DNA from: Pseudomonas sp. TH43
GTDB taxonomy: Bacteria; Pseudomonadota; Gammaproteobacteria; Pseudomonadales; Pseudomonadaceae
NCBI RefSeq assembly: GCF_016650635.1
Contig: NZ_JAEKFI010000003.1
Span: 1,302,001 to 1,366,000 of the forward strand
DNA length: 64,000 bases
Direction: 5' to 3'
A program made the position numbers and the translations under genes. Within the stretch, counting starts at the first letter, position 1, and the number at the start of each line of letters is the position of its first letter. Shown piece after piece: positions 34,925-44,435 of this stretch. Below the pieces are notes generated by a model. It had not been told where the DNA came from and made no database searches. It was given only the letters and a program-made list of their open reading frames with translations.

Positions 34925-35830
34925 ATGAAACGATTCAGCTTGATTCTAGGCCTGATGCTGAGCAGTGCCCTGCTGTTCGCAGGCATTGCCCAAGCGGCAG
35001 AAAAACCAGTGATTCGCATCGGTGCGCGAGTCTTCACGGAACAGACACTGCTGGCCGAAATCACCTCGCAATACCTGCGCAGCAAAGGCTACGACACCCA
35101 AGTCACGGGTGGTCTGGGCAGCAACCTCGCTCGCAGCGCCCACGAAAGCGGGCAACTCGACATGCTCTGGGAATACACCGGCGTGTCGCTGGTGGCCTAC
35201 AACCATGTCACTGAAAAACTCGACAGCGCAGAGTCCTACGCACGGGTGAAAGAACTCGATGCGAAAAAAGGCCTGATCTGGCTGACGCCGTCGAAATTCA
35301 GCAACACCTACGCCCTCGCCCTGCCTAAAAAAGTCGCCGAGGAATATCCGCAGATCAACAACATCAGTCAGTTGAACGAAGTGCTGCGCGCCGAAGCCAA
35401 GACCAATCATCTGGTGGCGCTGGACACCGAATTCGCCAACCGCTCCGACGGCCTCGACGGCATGGTCAAGCTCTACGACATGAACCTGACCCGCAAGAAC
35501 ATCCGCCAGATGGACGCGGGCCTGGTCTATACCGCGCTGCGCAACGGCCAGGTCTTTGCCGGGCTGGTCTACACCACCGACGGTCGCTTGAACGCCTTCG
35601 GCCTCAAGCTGTTGGAAGACGACAAGCATTACTTCCCCGACTACACCGCCGCGCCGGTGGTACGTCAGGCCTACCTCGACGCCCACCCGAAACTCGCCGA
35701 GCAACTCAAACCGTTGGCCGAACTCTTCGACGACGAAACCATGCGTCAGCTCAACGCGCGGGTCGACGTCGATCACGAAAGCCCATCGAAAGTTGCCGCC
35801 GATTTCCTGCGCCAACATCCGTTGAATTAA
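34925..35830 (+). CDS. osmoprotectant-binding protein (OpuCC/OsmF type)
   Basis: 301 residues. Signal peptide of about 25 residues ending IAQA with no lipobox Cys, so a soluble periplasmic protein. OpuAC-family features: VIRIGARVFTEQTLLAEITSQYL, VTGGLGSN, DMLWEYTGVSLVAYN and LIWLTPSKFSNTYALAL. It binds quaternary ammonium osmolytes. It lies between the two permease genes. Confidence 0.9.
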   Translation: MKRFSLILGLMLSSALLFAGIAQAAEKPVIRIGARVFTEQTLLAEITSQYLRSKGYDTQVTGGLGSNLARSAHESGQLDMLWEYTGVSLVAYNHVTEKLDSAESYARVKELDAKKGLIWLTPSKFSNTYALALPKKVAEEYPQINNISQLNEVLRAEAKTNHLVALDTEFANRSDGLDGMVKLYDMNLTRKNIRQMDAGLVYTALRNGQVFAGLVYTTDGRLNAFGLKLLEDDKHYFPDYTAAPVVRQAYLDAHPKLAEQLKPLAELFDDETMRQLNARVDVDHESPSKVAADFLRQHPLN

Positions 35831-35843
35831 GAGAGGAGAAGTC

Positions 35844-36497
35844 ATGGAATTCCTGAACGCCTTTTCCCATCTCGACTGGCAGCAGGTGATGCACCTGACC
35901 TGGCAGCACATCACCCTCGTTGGTATCGCCGTGACGCTGGCGATTGTCGTTGGCGTGCCGCTGGGCATTCTGATGACGCGTTTCCCGAGCCTTGCCGGCC
36001 CGTTGCAGGCCAGCGCGACGGTGCTGCTGACCGTGCCGTCGATTGCCCTGTTCGGTTTGCTGCTGCCGTTCTATTCCAAGTTCGGCCAGGGCCTCGGCCC
36101 GATGCCAGCGATTACCGCCGTGTTTCTTTATTCGCTGCTGCCGATCATGCGCAACACCTACCTCGCCCTGACCGGCGTTGAACCGGGCATTCGTGAAGCT
36201 GCACGTGGCATTGGCATGACGTTCGGCCAGCGCCTGCGCATGGTTGAGTTGCCAATTGCGGTGCCAGTCATCCTCGCCGGCGTGCGCACGGCCGTAGTGA
36301 TGAACATCGGCGTGATGACCATCGCCGCTACCATCGGCGCTGGCGGCCTCGGTGTGTTGATCCTCGCTTCAATCAGCCGCAGTGACATGTCGATGCTTAT
36401 CGTCGGCGCGCTGCTGGTCAGTCTCCTGGCTATCTTCGCTGACCTGATTCTCCAATGGCTGCAACGCTCGTTGACTCCAAAAGGACTCCTCAAATGA
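35844..36497 (+). CDS. osmoprotectant ABC transporter permease (second)
   Basis: 217 residues, six membrane segments. Contact loop GIREAARGIGMTFGQRLRMVELPIAVPVILAGVRTAVVMNIG. AGAGGAG precedes the ATG. Its stop overlaps the ATPase ATG (ATGA), so both are translationally coupled. Confidence 0.88.
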   Translation: MEFLNAFSHLDWQQVMHLTWQHITLVGIAVTLAIVVGVPLGILMTRFPSLAGPLQASATVLLTVPSIALFGLLLPFYSKFGQGLGPMPAITAVFLYSLLPIMRNTYLALTGVEPGIREAARGIGMTFGQRLRMVELPIAVPVILAGVRTAVVMNIGVMTIAATIGAGGLGVLILASISRSDMSMLIVGALLVSLLAIFADLILQWLQRSLTPKGLLK

Positions 36498-37651
36498 TCG
36501 AACTTCAAAACCTCAGCAAAACTTTCCAAAGCAACGGCAAAGATGTCAAAGCCGTGGACTCGGTGAGCCTGACCGTCAATGAAGGCGAAATCTGTGTGTT
36601 CCTCGGGCCATCGGGTTGCGGCAAAAGCACCACGCTGAAGATGATCAACCGCCTGATCAAACCGACCTCGGGCAAGATCCTGATCAACGGCGAAGACACC
36701 ACCGACCTCGACGAAGTAACCCTGCGCCGCAACATCGGCTACGTGATCCAGCAGATCGGTCTGTTCCCCAACATGACCATCGAAGAGAACATCGTCGTCG
36801 TGCCGAAGCTGCTCGGCTGGGACAAACAGAAATGCCACGACCGCGCCCGCGAACTGATGAGCATGATCAAGCTTGAGCCCAAGCAGTATCTGCATCGTTA
36901 CCCGCGTGAATTGTCCGGTGGCCAGCAGCAACGGATCGGCGTGATCCGCGCACTGGCGGCGGATGCGCCGCTGTTGCTGATGGACGAGCCGTTCGGCGCA
37001 GTCGACCCGATCAACCGCGAGATGATCCAGAACGAGTTCTTCGAGATGCAACGGGCGCTGAACAAGACCGTAATCATGGTCAGCCACGACATCGACGAAG
37101 CGATCAAACTCGGCGACAAGATCGCGATCTTCCGCGCCGGCAAACTGCTGCAGATCGACCACCCGGACACCCTGCTGGCGCATCCGGCGGACGATTTCGT
37201 GAGCAATTTCGTCGGTCAGGACAGCACGTTGAAACGCCTGTTACTGGTGAAGGCCGAAGACGCGGCCGACAACGCGCCTTCGGTGAGCCCGGAAACCCCG
37301 GTGGCCGATGCGCTGGAATTGATGGACGAGCACGATCGCCGCTATGTCGTGGTCACCTGTGCCGAGAACAAGGCGCTGGGTTACGTGCGTCGTCGCGACC
37401 TGCACCGCCAGACTGGCACTTGTGCGCAGTACCTGCGTGAATTCAACGCGACGGCGGCGTACGACGAGCATTTGCGCATCCTGTTGTCGCGCATGTACGA
37501 GTTCAACCGCGCCTGGTTGCCGGTGATGGATGCCGAGCGGGTGTTCCTCGGCGAGGTGACGCAGGAGTCGATTGCGGCTTACCTGAGCTCGGGTCGTTCG
37601 CGCGGGATGAAAACCAGCATCGTCTCGCCGGCTGAAGCGGTAGTCGCCTAA
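36494..37651 (+). CDS. osmoprotectant ABC transporter ATPase with CBS domains
   Basis: 385 residues. Walker A GPSGCGKSTTLKM, signature LSGGQQQRIGVIRALA, Walker B LLLMDEPFGAVD, H-loop MVSHDID. After about residue 245 a tandem CBS pair follows (VSPETPVADALELMDEHDRRYVVVT, ending MDAERVFLGEVTQESI). CBS domains of OpuA-type ATPases sense ionic strength and gate transport, which fits an osmolyte importer. Confidence 0.92.
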   Translation: MIELQNLSKTFQSNGKDVKAVDSVSLTVNEGEICVFLGPSGCGKSTTLKMINRLIKPTSGKILINGEDTTDLDEVTLRRNIGYVIQQIGLFPNMTIEENIVVVPKLLGWDKQKCHDRARELMSMIKLEPKQYLHRYPRELSGGQQQRIGVIRALAADAPLLLMDEPFGAVDPINREMIQNEFFEMQRALNKTVIMVSHDIDEAIKLGDKIAIFRAGKLLQIDHPDTLLAHPADDFVSNFVGQDSTLKRLLLVKAEDAADNAPSVSPETPVADALELMDEHDRRYVVVTCAENKALGYVRRRDLHRQTGTCAQYLREFNATAAYDEHLRILLSRMYEFNRAWLPVMDAERVFLGEVTQESIAAYLSSGRSRGMKTSIVSPAEAVVA

Positions 37652-37661
37652 AAAATACACA

Positions 37662-37755
37662 CCCTGTGAGAGCAAGCCTGCTCGCGAAAGCAAAATGTCA
37701 GTCGGCGATGATGTCGGCTGGGAAAATGCCTTCGCGAGCAGGCTCGCTCCCACAG
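37662..37755. repeat. REPIN
   Basis: CTGTGAGAGCAAGCCTGCTC, a decayed arm, and the inverse GCGAGCAGGCTCGCTCCCAC flank a spacer of about 45 bases. Confidence 0.85.
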
Positions 37756-38149
37756 GATTCGTGTGATTTTTTCTTCACTCATGAGGCGGAAAAGAATCTC
37801 AACACTTGAGAACAGCATAGTCGACCTTAAACAGTCTGCGTAACAGCCAAAATCCCCCTCACACCCTCCTCACGCCTCCAACGTCGCCGATGTTGTCGCC
37901 ATCACACTTACCCACGACTTCGCTGACAAAAGCGGCGAACGTGCAGGTATTTTTAACACTCTAAAATTCCTGGGGAACATCTGCCCGTCATCTCGGTCGG
38001 CTACAAAGAGTGCTGAAAGCGACGCACGTCAGAAGCGTGCAAAAACGCGACATTTTTAGTTGATCTCAGGCCCCTCACCCCCTAAAGTTCGCGCCGAACG
38101 TCCATGCTGGAAACGATCCATCCGGCTCAAGTACTGACGACGAGACAGC

Positions 38150-38180
38150 AAGGCCAAGGGCAGAGCCCCATGGCCTTTTT
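38150..38180 (+). terminator. intrinsic terminator in the leader of speC
   Basis: GGCCA-A-GGGC-AGA-GCCC-CA-TGGCC is followed by TTTTT, 105 bases before the speC ATG and on the same strand. It either ends a small RNA made from 37760-38180 or is an attenuator for speC. The rest of 37756-38285 holds no gene I can support. Confidence 0.75.
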
Positions 38181-38285
38181 GCTTTCGGCGACATGCCTTG
38201 GGAAGTAGGCGAACCAAAGTGGGGATACGGAGGACGTTCATTTGCACCCATTGTTTTTACACGTTTGCCCATAGGAGCTCCCAGC

Positions 38286-39449
38286 ATGTCGATCAACGTC
38301 GAAGATTATTTCGCGCGCGCCACTTTTGACAAAATGAAGGCGTTCGCCGACAAGCAAGAAACCCCGTTCGTGGTGATCGACACCGCGATGATCAGCCAGG
38401 CCTACGATGACCTGCGCGCCGGTTTCGAATTCGCCAAGGTCTATTACGCAGTCAAGGCCAACCCGGCCGTCGAGATCATCGACCTGCTCAAAGAGAAAGG
38501 TTCGAGCTTCGACATCGCCTCGATCTATGAGCTGGACAAAGTGATGGATCGCGGCGTCAGCGCCGACCGTATCAGCTACGGCAACACCATCAAGAAATCC
38601 AAGGACATCCGCTACTTCTATGAGAAAGGCGTGCGTCTGTTCTCCACCGACTCCGAGGCCGACCTGCGCAACATCGCCAAGGCTGCACCGGGTTCGAAAG
38701 TCTATGTGCGTATCCTCACCGAAGGCTCGACCACGGCCGACTGGCCACTGTCGCGTAAATTCGGCTGCCAGACCGACATGGCCATGGACCTGCTGATCCT
38801 CGCTCGCGACCTCGGCCTGGTGCCTTACGGCATCTCGTTCCACGTGGGCTCGCAACAGCGTGACATCAGTGTCTGGGACGCGGCGATCGCCAAGGTCAAA
38901 GTGATCTTCGAACGCCTGAAAGAAGAAGACGGCATCCACCTGAAGCTGATCAACATGGGCGGTGGCTTCCCGGCCAACTACATCACCCGCACCAACAGCC
39001 TGGAAACCTACGCCGAAGAAATCATCCGCTTCCTGAAAGAAGACTTCGGTGATGACTTGCCGGAAATCATTCTCGAGCCGGGCCGTTCGCTGATCGCCAA
39101 CGCCGGCATTCTGGTCAGCGAAGTGGTGCTGGTTGCGCGTAAGTCGCGCACCGCCGTCGAGCGCTGGGTGTACACGGATGTGGGCAAGTTTTCCGGCCTG
39201 ATCGAAACCATGGACGAAGCGATCAAGTTCCCGATCTGGACCGAAAAGAAAGGCGAGATGGAAGAAGTCGTCATCGCCGGTCCGACCTGCGACAGCGCCG
39301 ACATCATGTACGAGAACTACAAGTACGGTTTGCCACTGAACCTGGCGATTGGTGATCGCCTGTACTGGTTGTCGACCGGTGCTTACACCACCAGTTACAG
39401 CGCAGTAGAGTTCAATGGCTTTCCACCGCTGAAGTCGTTCTACGTGTGA
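38286..39449 (+). CDS. speC: ornithine/lysine decarboxylase (alanine-racemase fold)
   Basis: 387 residues, group IV PLP decarboxylase. The PLP-binding Lys is in VYYAVKANPA; the Gly-rich phosphate site is NMGGGFPANY; EPGRSLIANAG follows; the catalytic Cys is in GPTCDSADIMYENY. It makes putrescine from ornithine (and perhaps cadaverine from lysine). AGGAG precedes ATG 38286; the frame from 38193 is leader. Close in form to PAO1 SpeC. Expression is likely affected by the terminator in its leader. Confidence 0.93.
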   Translation: MSINVEDYFARATFDKMKAFADKQETPFVVIDTAMISQAYDDLRAGFEFAKVYYAVKANPAVEIIDLLKEKGSSFDIASIYELDKVMDRGVSADRISYGNTIKKSKDIRYFYEKGVRLFSTDSEADLRNIAKAAPGSKVYVRILTEGSTTADWPLSRKFGCQTDMAMDLLILARDLGLVPYGISFHVGSQQRDISVWDAAIAKVKVIFERLKEEDGIHLKLINMGGGFPANYITRTNSLETYAEEIIRFLKEDFGDDLPEIILEPGRSLIANAGILVSEVVLVARKSRTAVERWVYTDVGKFSGLIETMDEAIKFPIWTEKKGEMEEVVIAGPTCDSADIMYENYKYGLPLNLAIGDRLYWLSTGAYTTSYSAVEFNGFPPLKSFYV

Positions 39450-39469
39450 TCAGCCTGTAGCTCAACGAA

Positions 39470-39496
39470 AGCCCTTGACCTGTCATGGGCTTTTTT
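39470..39496 (+). terminator. intrinsic terminator of speC
   Basis: AAAGCCC and GAC pair with GTC and GGGCTTT, followed by a T-run of eight. Confidence 0.9.
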
Positions 39497-39501
39497 TTGG
39501 T

Positions 39502-40395
39502 TTACAACCTGCGCATTTTGACCAGTTGATCCGACATACTTTGAACGTCGCTCAGCGGGCCCTTGAACATCGGCAGCACAGCTTTTGCACGTGCCATGGT
39601 CATCGCCGGGTAATGGCATTGAAGCACCTGCCTGGCCTCATCCAGCATGCATGTCATCCGATAGCAAAAATCGCTGAGGTTGTTCGCCGCACTGGCGGCG
39701 CGTCGGCGCAGGTTGAAGAGAAACTCGACATGCTCTTTCGACTGCGCGATTCGCTCCTCCTGCGAATACAGTCGACCCGGCTCGTAAGTCGTACCGGGCA
39801 AACCGATTTTACCCAAGCTGTAATACGCTTCGATCTTGGGGATCGGCTTATCGCAAGTGCAAATTGGCGTAGTCAAACACTCTATGAAACGCACGAAGAT
39901 ACTGTGCATCGACTCCGCCAGTCGGGTCACCTGGACATTGAAGTCCAGCACAGCCGACCGGTAATGACCCAGTCGGCGATGCATTTCGCGTAGAACATCG
40001 ATTATGTTTTCGGCGGGGGCATTACCCCATGCGGGCGATCTGACCAGTGAAAAGTGCTGTGGATCGATAGTGACAATCGCCTTCCGGCGATTGTCGACAT
40101 TTGAAACAACAGACTGAAACTCTTCGATAAAGCCAAAAACGTCACGCAATACCAGCGTGCAATTGCTGCCAAGCAACGGTGTTGCCATCGCTATCGCGCG
40201 CCAACAAGCAGCGCTGGTTTGGGCTGCCTCTTTCAAGCTTTGAACATTCGGCGGCGGCAAAATGAGGTGTTTTTGCCGCTCGAAAATCGCAGTAAATTCG
40301 CTGATTTCCTGCAAAGCAGGACGCAGGTCGTTGAGGAACGTCACATATTGCTTCAATGCAGCAAAGTTCTTTTCTGCCAGTAGATAGGCAAGCAT
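39502..40395 (-). CDS. unknown helical protein encoded with the Xax-like toxin
   Basis: 297 residues from ATG 40395, with TAAGGAGAGA upstream. No signal peptide or clear membrane segment. It is rich in predicted helix, with two short Cys runs (TTPICTCDKPIPK and YRMTCMLDEARQVLQC). I do not recognise a family. It starts 111 bases after the toxin gene on the same strand, so it could be a further toxin subunit, an immunity protein or an export helper. It is AT-richer than the neighbouring core genes, as is the toxin. Confidence 0.6.
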   Translation of the reverse strand: MLAYLLAEKNFAALKQYVTFLNDLRPALQEISEFTAIFERQKHLILPPPNVQSLKEAAQTSAACWRAIAMATPLLGSNCTLVLRDVFGFIEEFQSVVSNVDNRRKAIVTIDPQHFSLVRSPAWGNAPAENIIDVLREMHRRLGHYRSAVLDFNVQVTRLAESMHSIFVRFIECLTTPICTCDKPIPKIEAYYSLGKIGLPGTTYEPGRLYSQEERIAQSKEHVEFLFNLRRRAASAANNLSDFCYRMTCMLDEARQVLQCHYPAMTMARAKAVLPMFKGPLSDVQSMSDQLVKMRRL

Positions 40396-40506
40396 CAGTC
40401 TCTCCTTAGTCTGATCGAATTGATGTTGCCGATGGACCTGTATCCATCGGCAGCCCTGCGGCACTCTGATCTCAAGCAGCAAGGCAGGGCACCAGGACAA
40501 CTACAA

Positions 40507-42777
40507 TCAGCGCTGCGGCATCGACAGCGGATAAAGGAGCGCACTAAACAGTGGCGCGTGCTGTTTCAGTACTGCACTGAGTGCATCACTGTCGTCGTAC
40601 AGGTCGACATTGATTGCATTGCGGAACTGCTCAAAAGCATTCACCGCGACACTGAAGCTGACGGCAAACTTCTCGCGCTGGTCTTCCATCACATGAATGG
40701 CCTTCAGGTATGCGACCTTGCCCTGCGAATCACGGATCCCCGCGCGCTCACGCTCGATATCAGCCTGAACAACATCGATCTTCTGTTTCAGCTTGGCATT
40801 CTCGCGAACCATGTCCAGAAAGCGCACAGACTCACTTATACCGATAAGGGTTCGCTTCAGTTGGTCAATGGCCGCCATGACCAGCTTGACTTCCGGCGGA
40901 GCCAGACCGAGTTCGGTAATCTGGCCGATGGTCAGTTCAATGTCTTTGCCCAGATTCTCGATGCCGCTTTTTTCCAGGAGACTGATGCCGTCATTGATGA
41001 CCTTTCGCCCTGCTGCAAGCTCTGCAAGCTTGTCCTCCAGTTGCGAAATTTCAGCATTGATCAGGAGCGCGTCATGCTGGAAATCAGCGATGTAAGCCTG
41101 TGTCAGACGCACATCAAACTTTGCATCAATGTTGCGCAAGGAGCCACGCAACAGGGAGGCCTGCCTGGACATGGCAGAGGAAATCGCAGTCAGAATTTCC
41201 TTGCGCTCATCGTCGATTTCTCCGATGACTTCAGGATCGGTTTCTTTCAATCGGTCCTTCTCGTTGCGGGCGAGACGTCGCAAGGTGTTTTGCAGATCAT
41301 TCATACCCACTTGTGCCGAATCCTGTAATTGGCTTTGGCATTGCCCCATACCACTCACGATACGCTTGAAGCGGTCGAATAGATCTGGCAGGTAACTCAG
41401 TTTGACCTTCCAGACTTCCGCCTGAGTACGGGCCTCACGCATCTGTTCAATAGTCGAATTCAGAGCGGCAGTGTCTACCAGTGGATAATTCACTGGGGCG
41501 TTGAAAAAGCTGACCACACGAGTGGTTCGCGCGCTGAAAGAATAATTACGCTCGTACTCTTCATCAGCCTCTTTGAAGACCTCAATCAGCTTGTCCGAGT
41601 CGCTGCCGATGGCTTTCCATGGCTGCACGACTTCTTCGAACTCGACACCAAAGATCCGCAGACTCAACGCGTCATTGATTCGACTCATTGCCGAAACGGA
41701 ATTGCTGATGTGCAGGTACAGACTTTTCCAGACGTGCAGCAGGTTCTGCGTTGCAATGTCGGCATCGATCGCCACGATCATCAGGTTTTGCAGGTCGTGT
41801 TTGACGCGAGCAAGGGAACCCAGCGTCTGGTTCTTGCTCGACAGAGTCTGAATGTCTCGATCCTGTTCGGCGTACAACTCATCGCGTGCAACCCGAATGT
41901 TCTCGGCTTCTACACCCATGTAAATAGCCATCGCCAAGCCTGCGATATTCAGCCCGGCGGCAGACTTCAACGCCTCCTGAACAGCCGCCTTGTACTCAGT
42001 ATTCTTTATGTCGATTTCTTTCGCACGGTTATCAATATCGTTTTTCAAGACTTTGATATCCACCGCCAACGTACTACTGTCAATCAACCCGACCCTTAGC
42101 TTTATGTTAGGTAGAACATGCTCCCGCAGATCATAAGCAAACGTATCCAGATCATTCTTGATGCTCTGCACATCACTCAGGTTTTGATTGATCTTTTCAA
42201 ATATCCGCTGCAGATAATAGTCCAGCGTCGCGACCGTATCAGGATCAATTTCAATATCCGGAAACTTGTTGCCCAATTCCATTTCGAGTGCTTTAAGCTG
42301 AGCAAGCGTTTTAATTTTGTTTTTCTTGAGGAACGCGACCGAATCATCGTCGTTCAAGACTTCCTGAATCGACCTGCCATAATTGATCATGCTGCTGGCA
42401 AAGCTCTTCAGCCCTTGCCCGGTCATCATGATGCGTTGACGCAGCGGCGACCAGCGTCTCGCGTGGTTGCGGGTCTGGGTGAACGTGTTCAGAAAGTCGG
42501 TAGGGTTCAAACCGGGCCCACCGTCCTGACCTGCGCCAAAACGCAGGTAATCCTGAACATCTTTGAGGGTGTAGGGAAGTGCCAGACCGGCGGCTTCATA
42601 CTTACGCAAATCAATGATCTGTTTTTTTGTGAGGAGAAGCCCTCTGTCACGTACTACATCATCGCCATCTGAATTGGATACATCGCTCAGCAACTTTGGC
42701 GCGGTGATCGCCATTTGCATGACTTGCTCAGGCGAGGCATTATTCAGGGCGCTGCCCCATAAACTGGAAGAAGGCAT
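40507..42777 (-). CDS. alpha-xenorhabdolysin-type toxin, probable XaxA-XaxB fusion
   Basis: 756 residues from the ATG at 42777 (a second at 42783 lies too close to AAAGGA). Residues about 45-415 resemble XaxA/YaxA: GLLLTKKQIIDLRKYEAAGLALP, PGLNPTDFLNTF, WSPLRQRI, a hydrophobic segment at about 275-290 within a long coiled region (AAGLNIAGLAMAIYMGV), and LRIFGVEFEEVVQPWKAI. Residues about 416-756 are a second helical block with long coiled coils and LGLAPPEVKLVMAAIDQLK, of the size of XaxB/YaxB (about 340-350). In the known systems A and B are separate genes; the A and B proteins assemble into a pore. Identity of the B half is an inference from length and style. No export signal is seen, as in the two-gene systems. 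Confidence 0.7.
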   Translation of the reverse strand: MPSSSLWGSALNNASPEQVMQMAITAPKLLSDVSNSDGDDVVRDRGLLLTKKQIIDLRKYEAAGLALPYTLKDVQDYLRFGAGQDGGPGLNPTDFLNTFTQTRNHARRWSPLRQRIMMTGQGLKSFASSMINYGRSIQEVLNDDDSVAFLKKNKIKTLAQLKALEMELGNKFPDIEIDPDTVATLDYYLQRIFEKINQNLSDVQSIKNDLDTFAYDLREHVLPNIKLRVGLIDSSTLAVDIKVLKNDIDNRAKEIDIKNTEYKAAVQEALKSAAGLNIAGLAMAIYMGVEAENIRVARDELYAEQDRDIQTLSSKNQTLGSLARVKHDLQNLMIVAIDADIATQNLLHVWKSLYLHISNSVSAMSRINDALSLRIFGVEFEEVVQPWKAIGSDSDKLIEVFKEADEEYERNYSFSARTTRVVSFFNAPVNYPLVDTAALNSTIEQMREARTQAEVWKVKLSYLPDLFDRFKRIVSGMGQCQSQLQDSAQVGMNDLQNTLRRLARNEKDRLKETDPEVIGEIDDERKEILTAISSAMSRQASLLRGSLRNIDAKFDVRLTQAYIADFQHDALLINAEISQLEDKLAELAAGRKVINDGISLLEKSGIENLGKDIELTIGQITELGLAPPEVKLVMAAIDQLKRTLIGISESVRFLDMVRENAKLKQKIDVVQADIERERAGIRDSQGKVAYLKAIHVMEDQREKFAVSFSVAVNAFEQFRNAINVDLYDDSDALSAVLKQHAPLFSALLYPLSMPQR

Positions 42778-42783
42778 GATCAT

Positions 42784-42960
42784 TCCTTTAATCGATATTT
42801 TAAGTTAAGTAGACACCAGAAATAAAAGCCGCAATGGCTATAAACTTCCGAGCTGACTTAAACATAAAAGCTGCACGTGTAAAAGCAGCACAGGCCTTCA
42901 ATATATTTATAAAAAATACCAACAACTTGACACACGAATTAAAATTCGCGAATTGCCATC
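42784..42960. other. AT-rich segment between the toxin and Sel1 genes
   Basis: This 177-base stretch is much richer in A and T than the rest of the window (runs such as ATATATTTATAAAAAATACC). It holds the toxin ribosome site and probably its promoter. AT-rich promoters of this type are often bound by MvaT/MvaU silencers in Pseudomonas. No gene. Confidence 0.6.
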
Positions 42961-43725
42961 TTAATCCACTTGACCAGCCAGTTGTTCTGCGCGTTTTTTA
43001 TACTCTAACGCCATTGATTGAATGGCGGTATGCGAAGCGTTCGCCAATGTCTGAGCAGCCACTTCGAGAAACACCGCATGCCCTCCGGACATCGCCTGGC
43101 GGTACCAAACTAACGCTTCCTGAATATTTGAGCGTTCAGCCAGCACGCTGGCAAAACTGAACTGACCGCGGAAATCGCCACCCTGCGCCGACCGGCGATA
43201 CCAATCGAAAGCCGCGTCAGGATCCGCGCAACAATGGCGCCCCTCTTCCAGGTAACGGCCAAGCAGATTCATCGACTTGGCGTGGCCTAACTCGGCAGCC
43301 TGACGATAAAGTGCCAATGCTTGCGGCTGATCAACCGTCACACCGCGCCCGGTCGCCAACAGATTGGCAAGGTTGTACATCGCCCAGTCCAGACCCGCCT
43401 CGGCGGCGATTCGGTAATGCCGCGCAGCAACCGCAGCATCCGCCGCACAGCCCCAACCATGCTCATGGCATCGACCGAGCATGTTGCGCGCCATCAGATG
43501 GCCGCGTCCGGCAGCGATGCCGAACCAGCGAAGCGCCAACGGCTGATCCTGCGCTATGCCTTGGCCATCCAGCAGGATCTGCCCGAGCAGCGCCTGCGCT
43601 TCGAGGGCATTGGCCCCCGCCGCCAGCAAAATCGCCTGCGCGGCACGGGCCGGGCTCTCTGCGAGCATGGCGTTGAATTGCGCGCCGTCGAGGACTTCCT
43701 CGCGGCGCAAGCGAAAGTCTGTCAC
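42961..43725 (-). CDS. Sel1-repeat (TPR-like) protein
   Basis: 254 residues, GTG start adjacent to the piuC stop. Five to six Sel1-like repeats of about 36 residues (QPLALRWFGIAAGRGHLMARNMLGRC; YRIAAEAGLDWAMYNLANLLATGRGV; YRQAAELGHAKSMNLLGRYLEEGR; YRRSAQGGDFRGQFSFA). No signal peptide, so probably a cytoplasmic scaffold. It lies after piuC in the same order as in P. aeruginosa, so a role in iron uptake is suggested by context only. Confidence 0.85.
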   Translation of the reverse strand: MTDFRLRREEVLDGAQFNAMLAESPARAAQAILLAAGANALEAQALLGQILLDGQGIAQDQPLALRWFGIAAGRGHLMARNMLGRCHEHGWGCAADAAVAARHYRIAAEAGLDWAMYNLANLLATGRGVTVDQPQALALYRQAAELGHAKSMNLLGRYLEEGRHCCADPDAAFDWYRRSAQGGDFRGQFSFASVLAERSNIQEALVWYRQAMSGGHAVFLEVAAQTLANASHTAIQSMALEYKKRAEQLAGQVD

Positions 43726-44406
43726 TCAGACCTCGACCCAGCGACGCAGCAAATTGTGATAAGTGCCGGTAAGGCGGATCAGCGAGGGGTGATCAGGCAT
43801 GTCTTGAGTGAGCTGCTGGATCGCCCCGTCCATCTCGAACAGCAACGCACGCTGGCTGTCTTCGCGCACCAGACTTTGCGTCCAGAAGAACGACGCATAG
43901 CGTGCGCCGCGAGTGACCGCGTTGACCTTGTGCAGGCTGGTGCCGGGGTACAAGACCATGTCGCCGGCCGGTAGCTTCACCCGTTGTGTGCCGTAAGTGT
44001 CCTGGATCTCCAGTTCGCCGCCGTCGTAATCCGCAGGCTCACTGAAGAACAGCGTCGCCGAGATATCCGTGCGTACGCGCTCGATACTGCCTTTCGGTTG
44101 GCGCACGGCGTTGTCGATGTGGAAGTCGAAACTGCCACCGGCCGTGTAACAGTTCACTAACGGCGGGAATACTTTGTGCGGCAACGCGGCGGACATGAAC
44201 AGCGGATTTTTCCACAACCGCTCAAGCATCGCTGCACCGATTTCCTTGGCCAGCGGATGGCCTTCGGGCAACTGCAAATTGTGCTTGGCCTTGGCCGACT
44301 GGAAGCCGGCAGTGATCTTGCCATCGGCCCAGTCGGCCTGTTCCAGCGCCTCGCGGATGCGCTGCACCTCGTCTTTGGCGAACAGTCCGGGGATGTGCAG
44401 CAGCAT
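43726..44406 (-). CDS. piuC: Fe(II)/2-oxoglutarate dioxygenase PiuC (PKHD-type)
   Basis: 226 residues from ATG 44406. Double-stranded beta-helix fold with iron ligands in FDFHIDNAV (HxD) and [10 protein letters not shown] (His), and Arg in [13 protein letters not shown] for 2-oxoglutarate. PKHD-type hydroxylases of this group accompany TonB siderophore receptors; the substrate is unknown. Divergent from piuA across 200 bases with Fur-like sequence. Confidence 0.92.
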   Translation of the reverse strand: MLLHIPGLFAKDEVQRIREALEQADWADGKITAGFQSAKAKHNLQLPEGHPLAKEIGAAMLERLWKNPLFMSAALPHKVFPPLVNCYTAGGSFDFHIDNAVRQPKGSIERVRTDISATLFFSEPADYDGGELEIQDTYGTQRVKLPAGDMVLYPGTSLHKVNAVTRGARYASFFWTQSLVREDSQRALLFEMDGAIQQLTQDMPDHPSLIRLTGTYHNLLRRWVEV

Positions 44407-44435
44407 GGCGATGTCACCTGATGGCAAGGAGGCGG

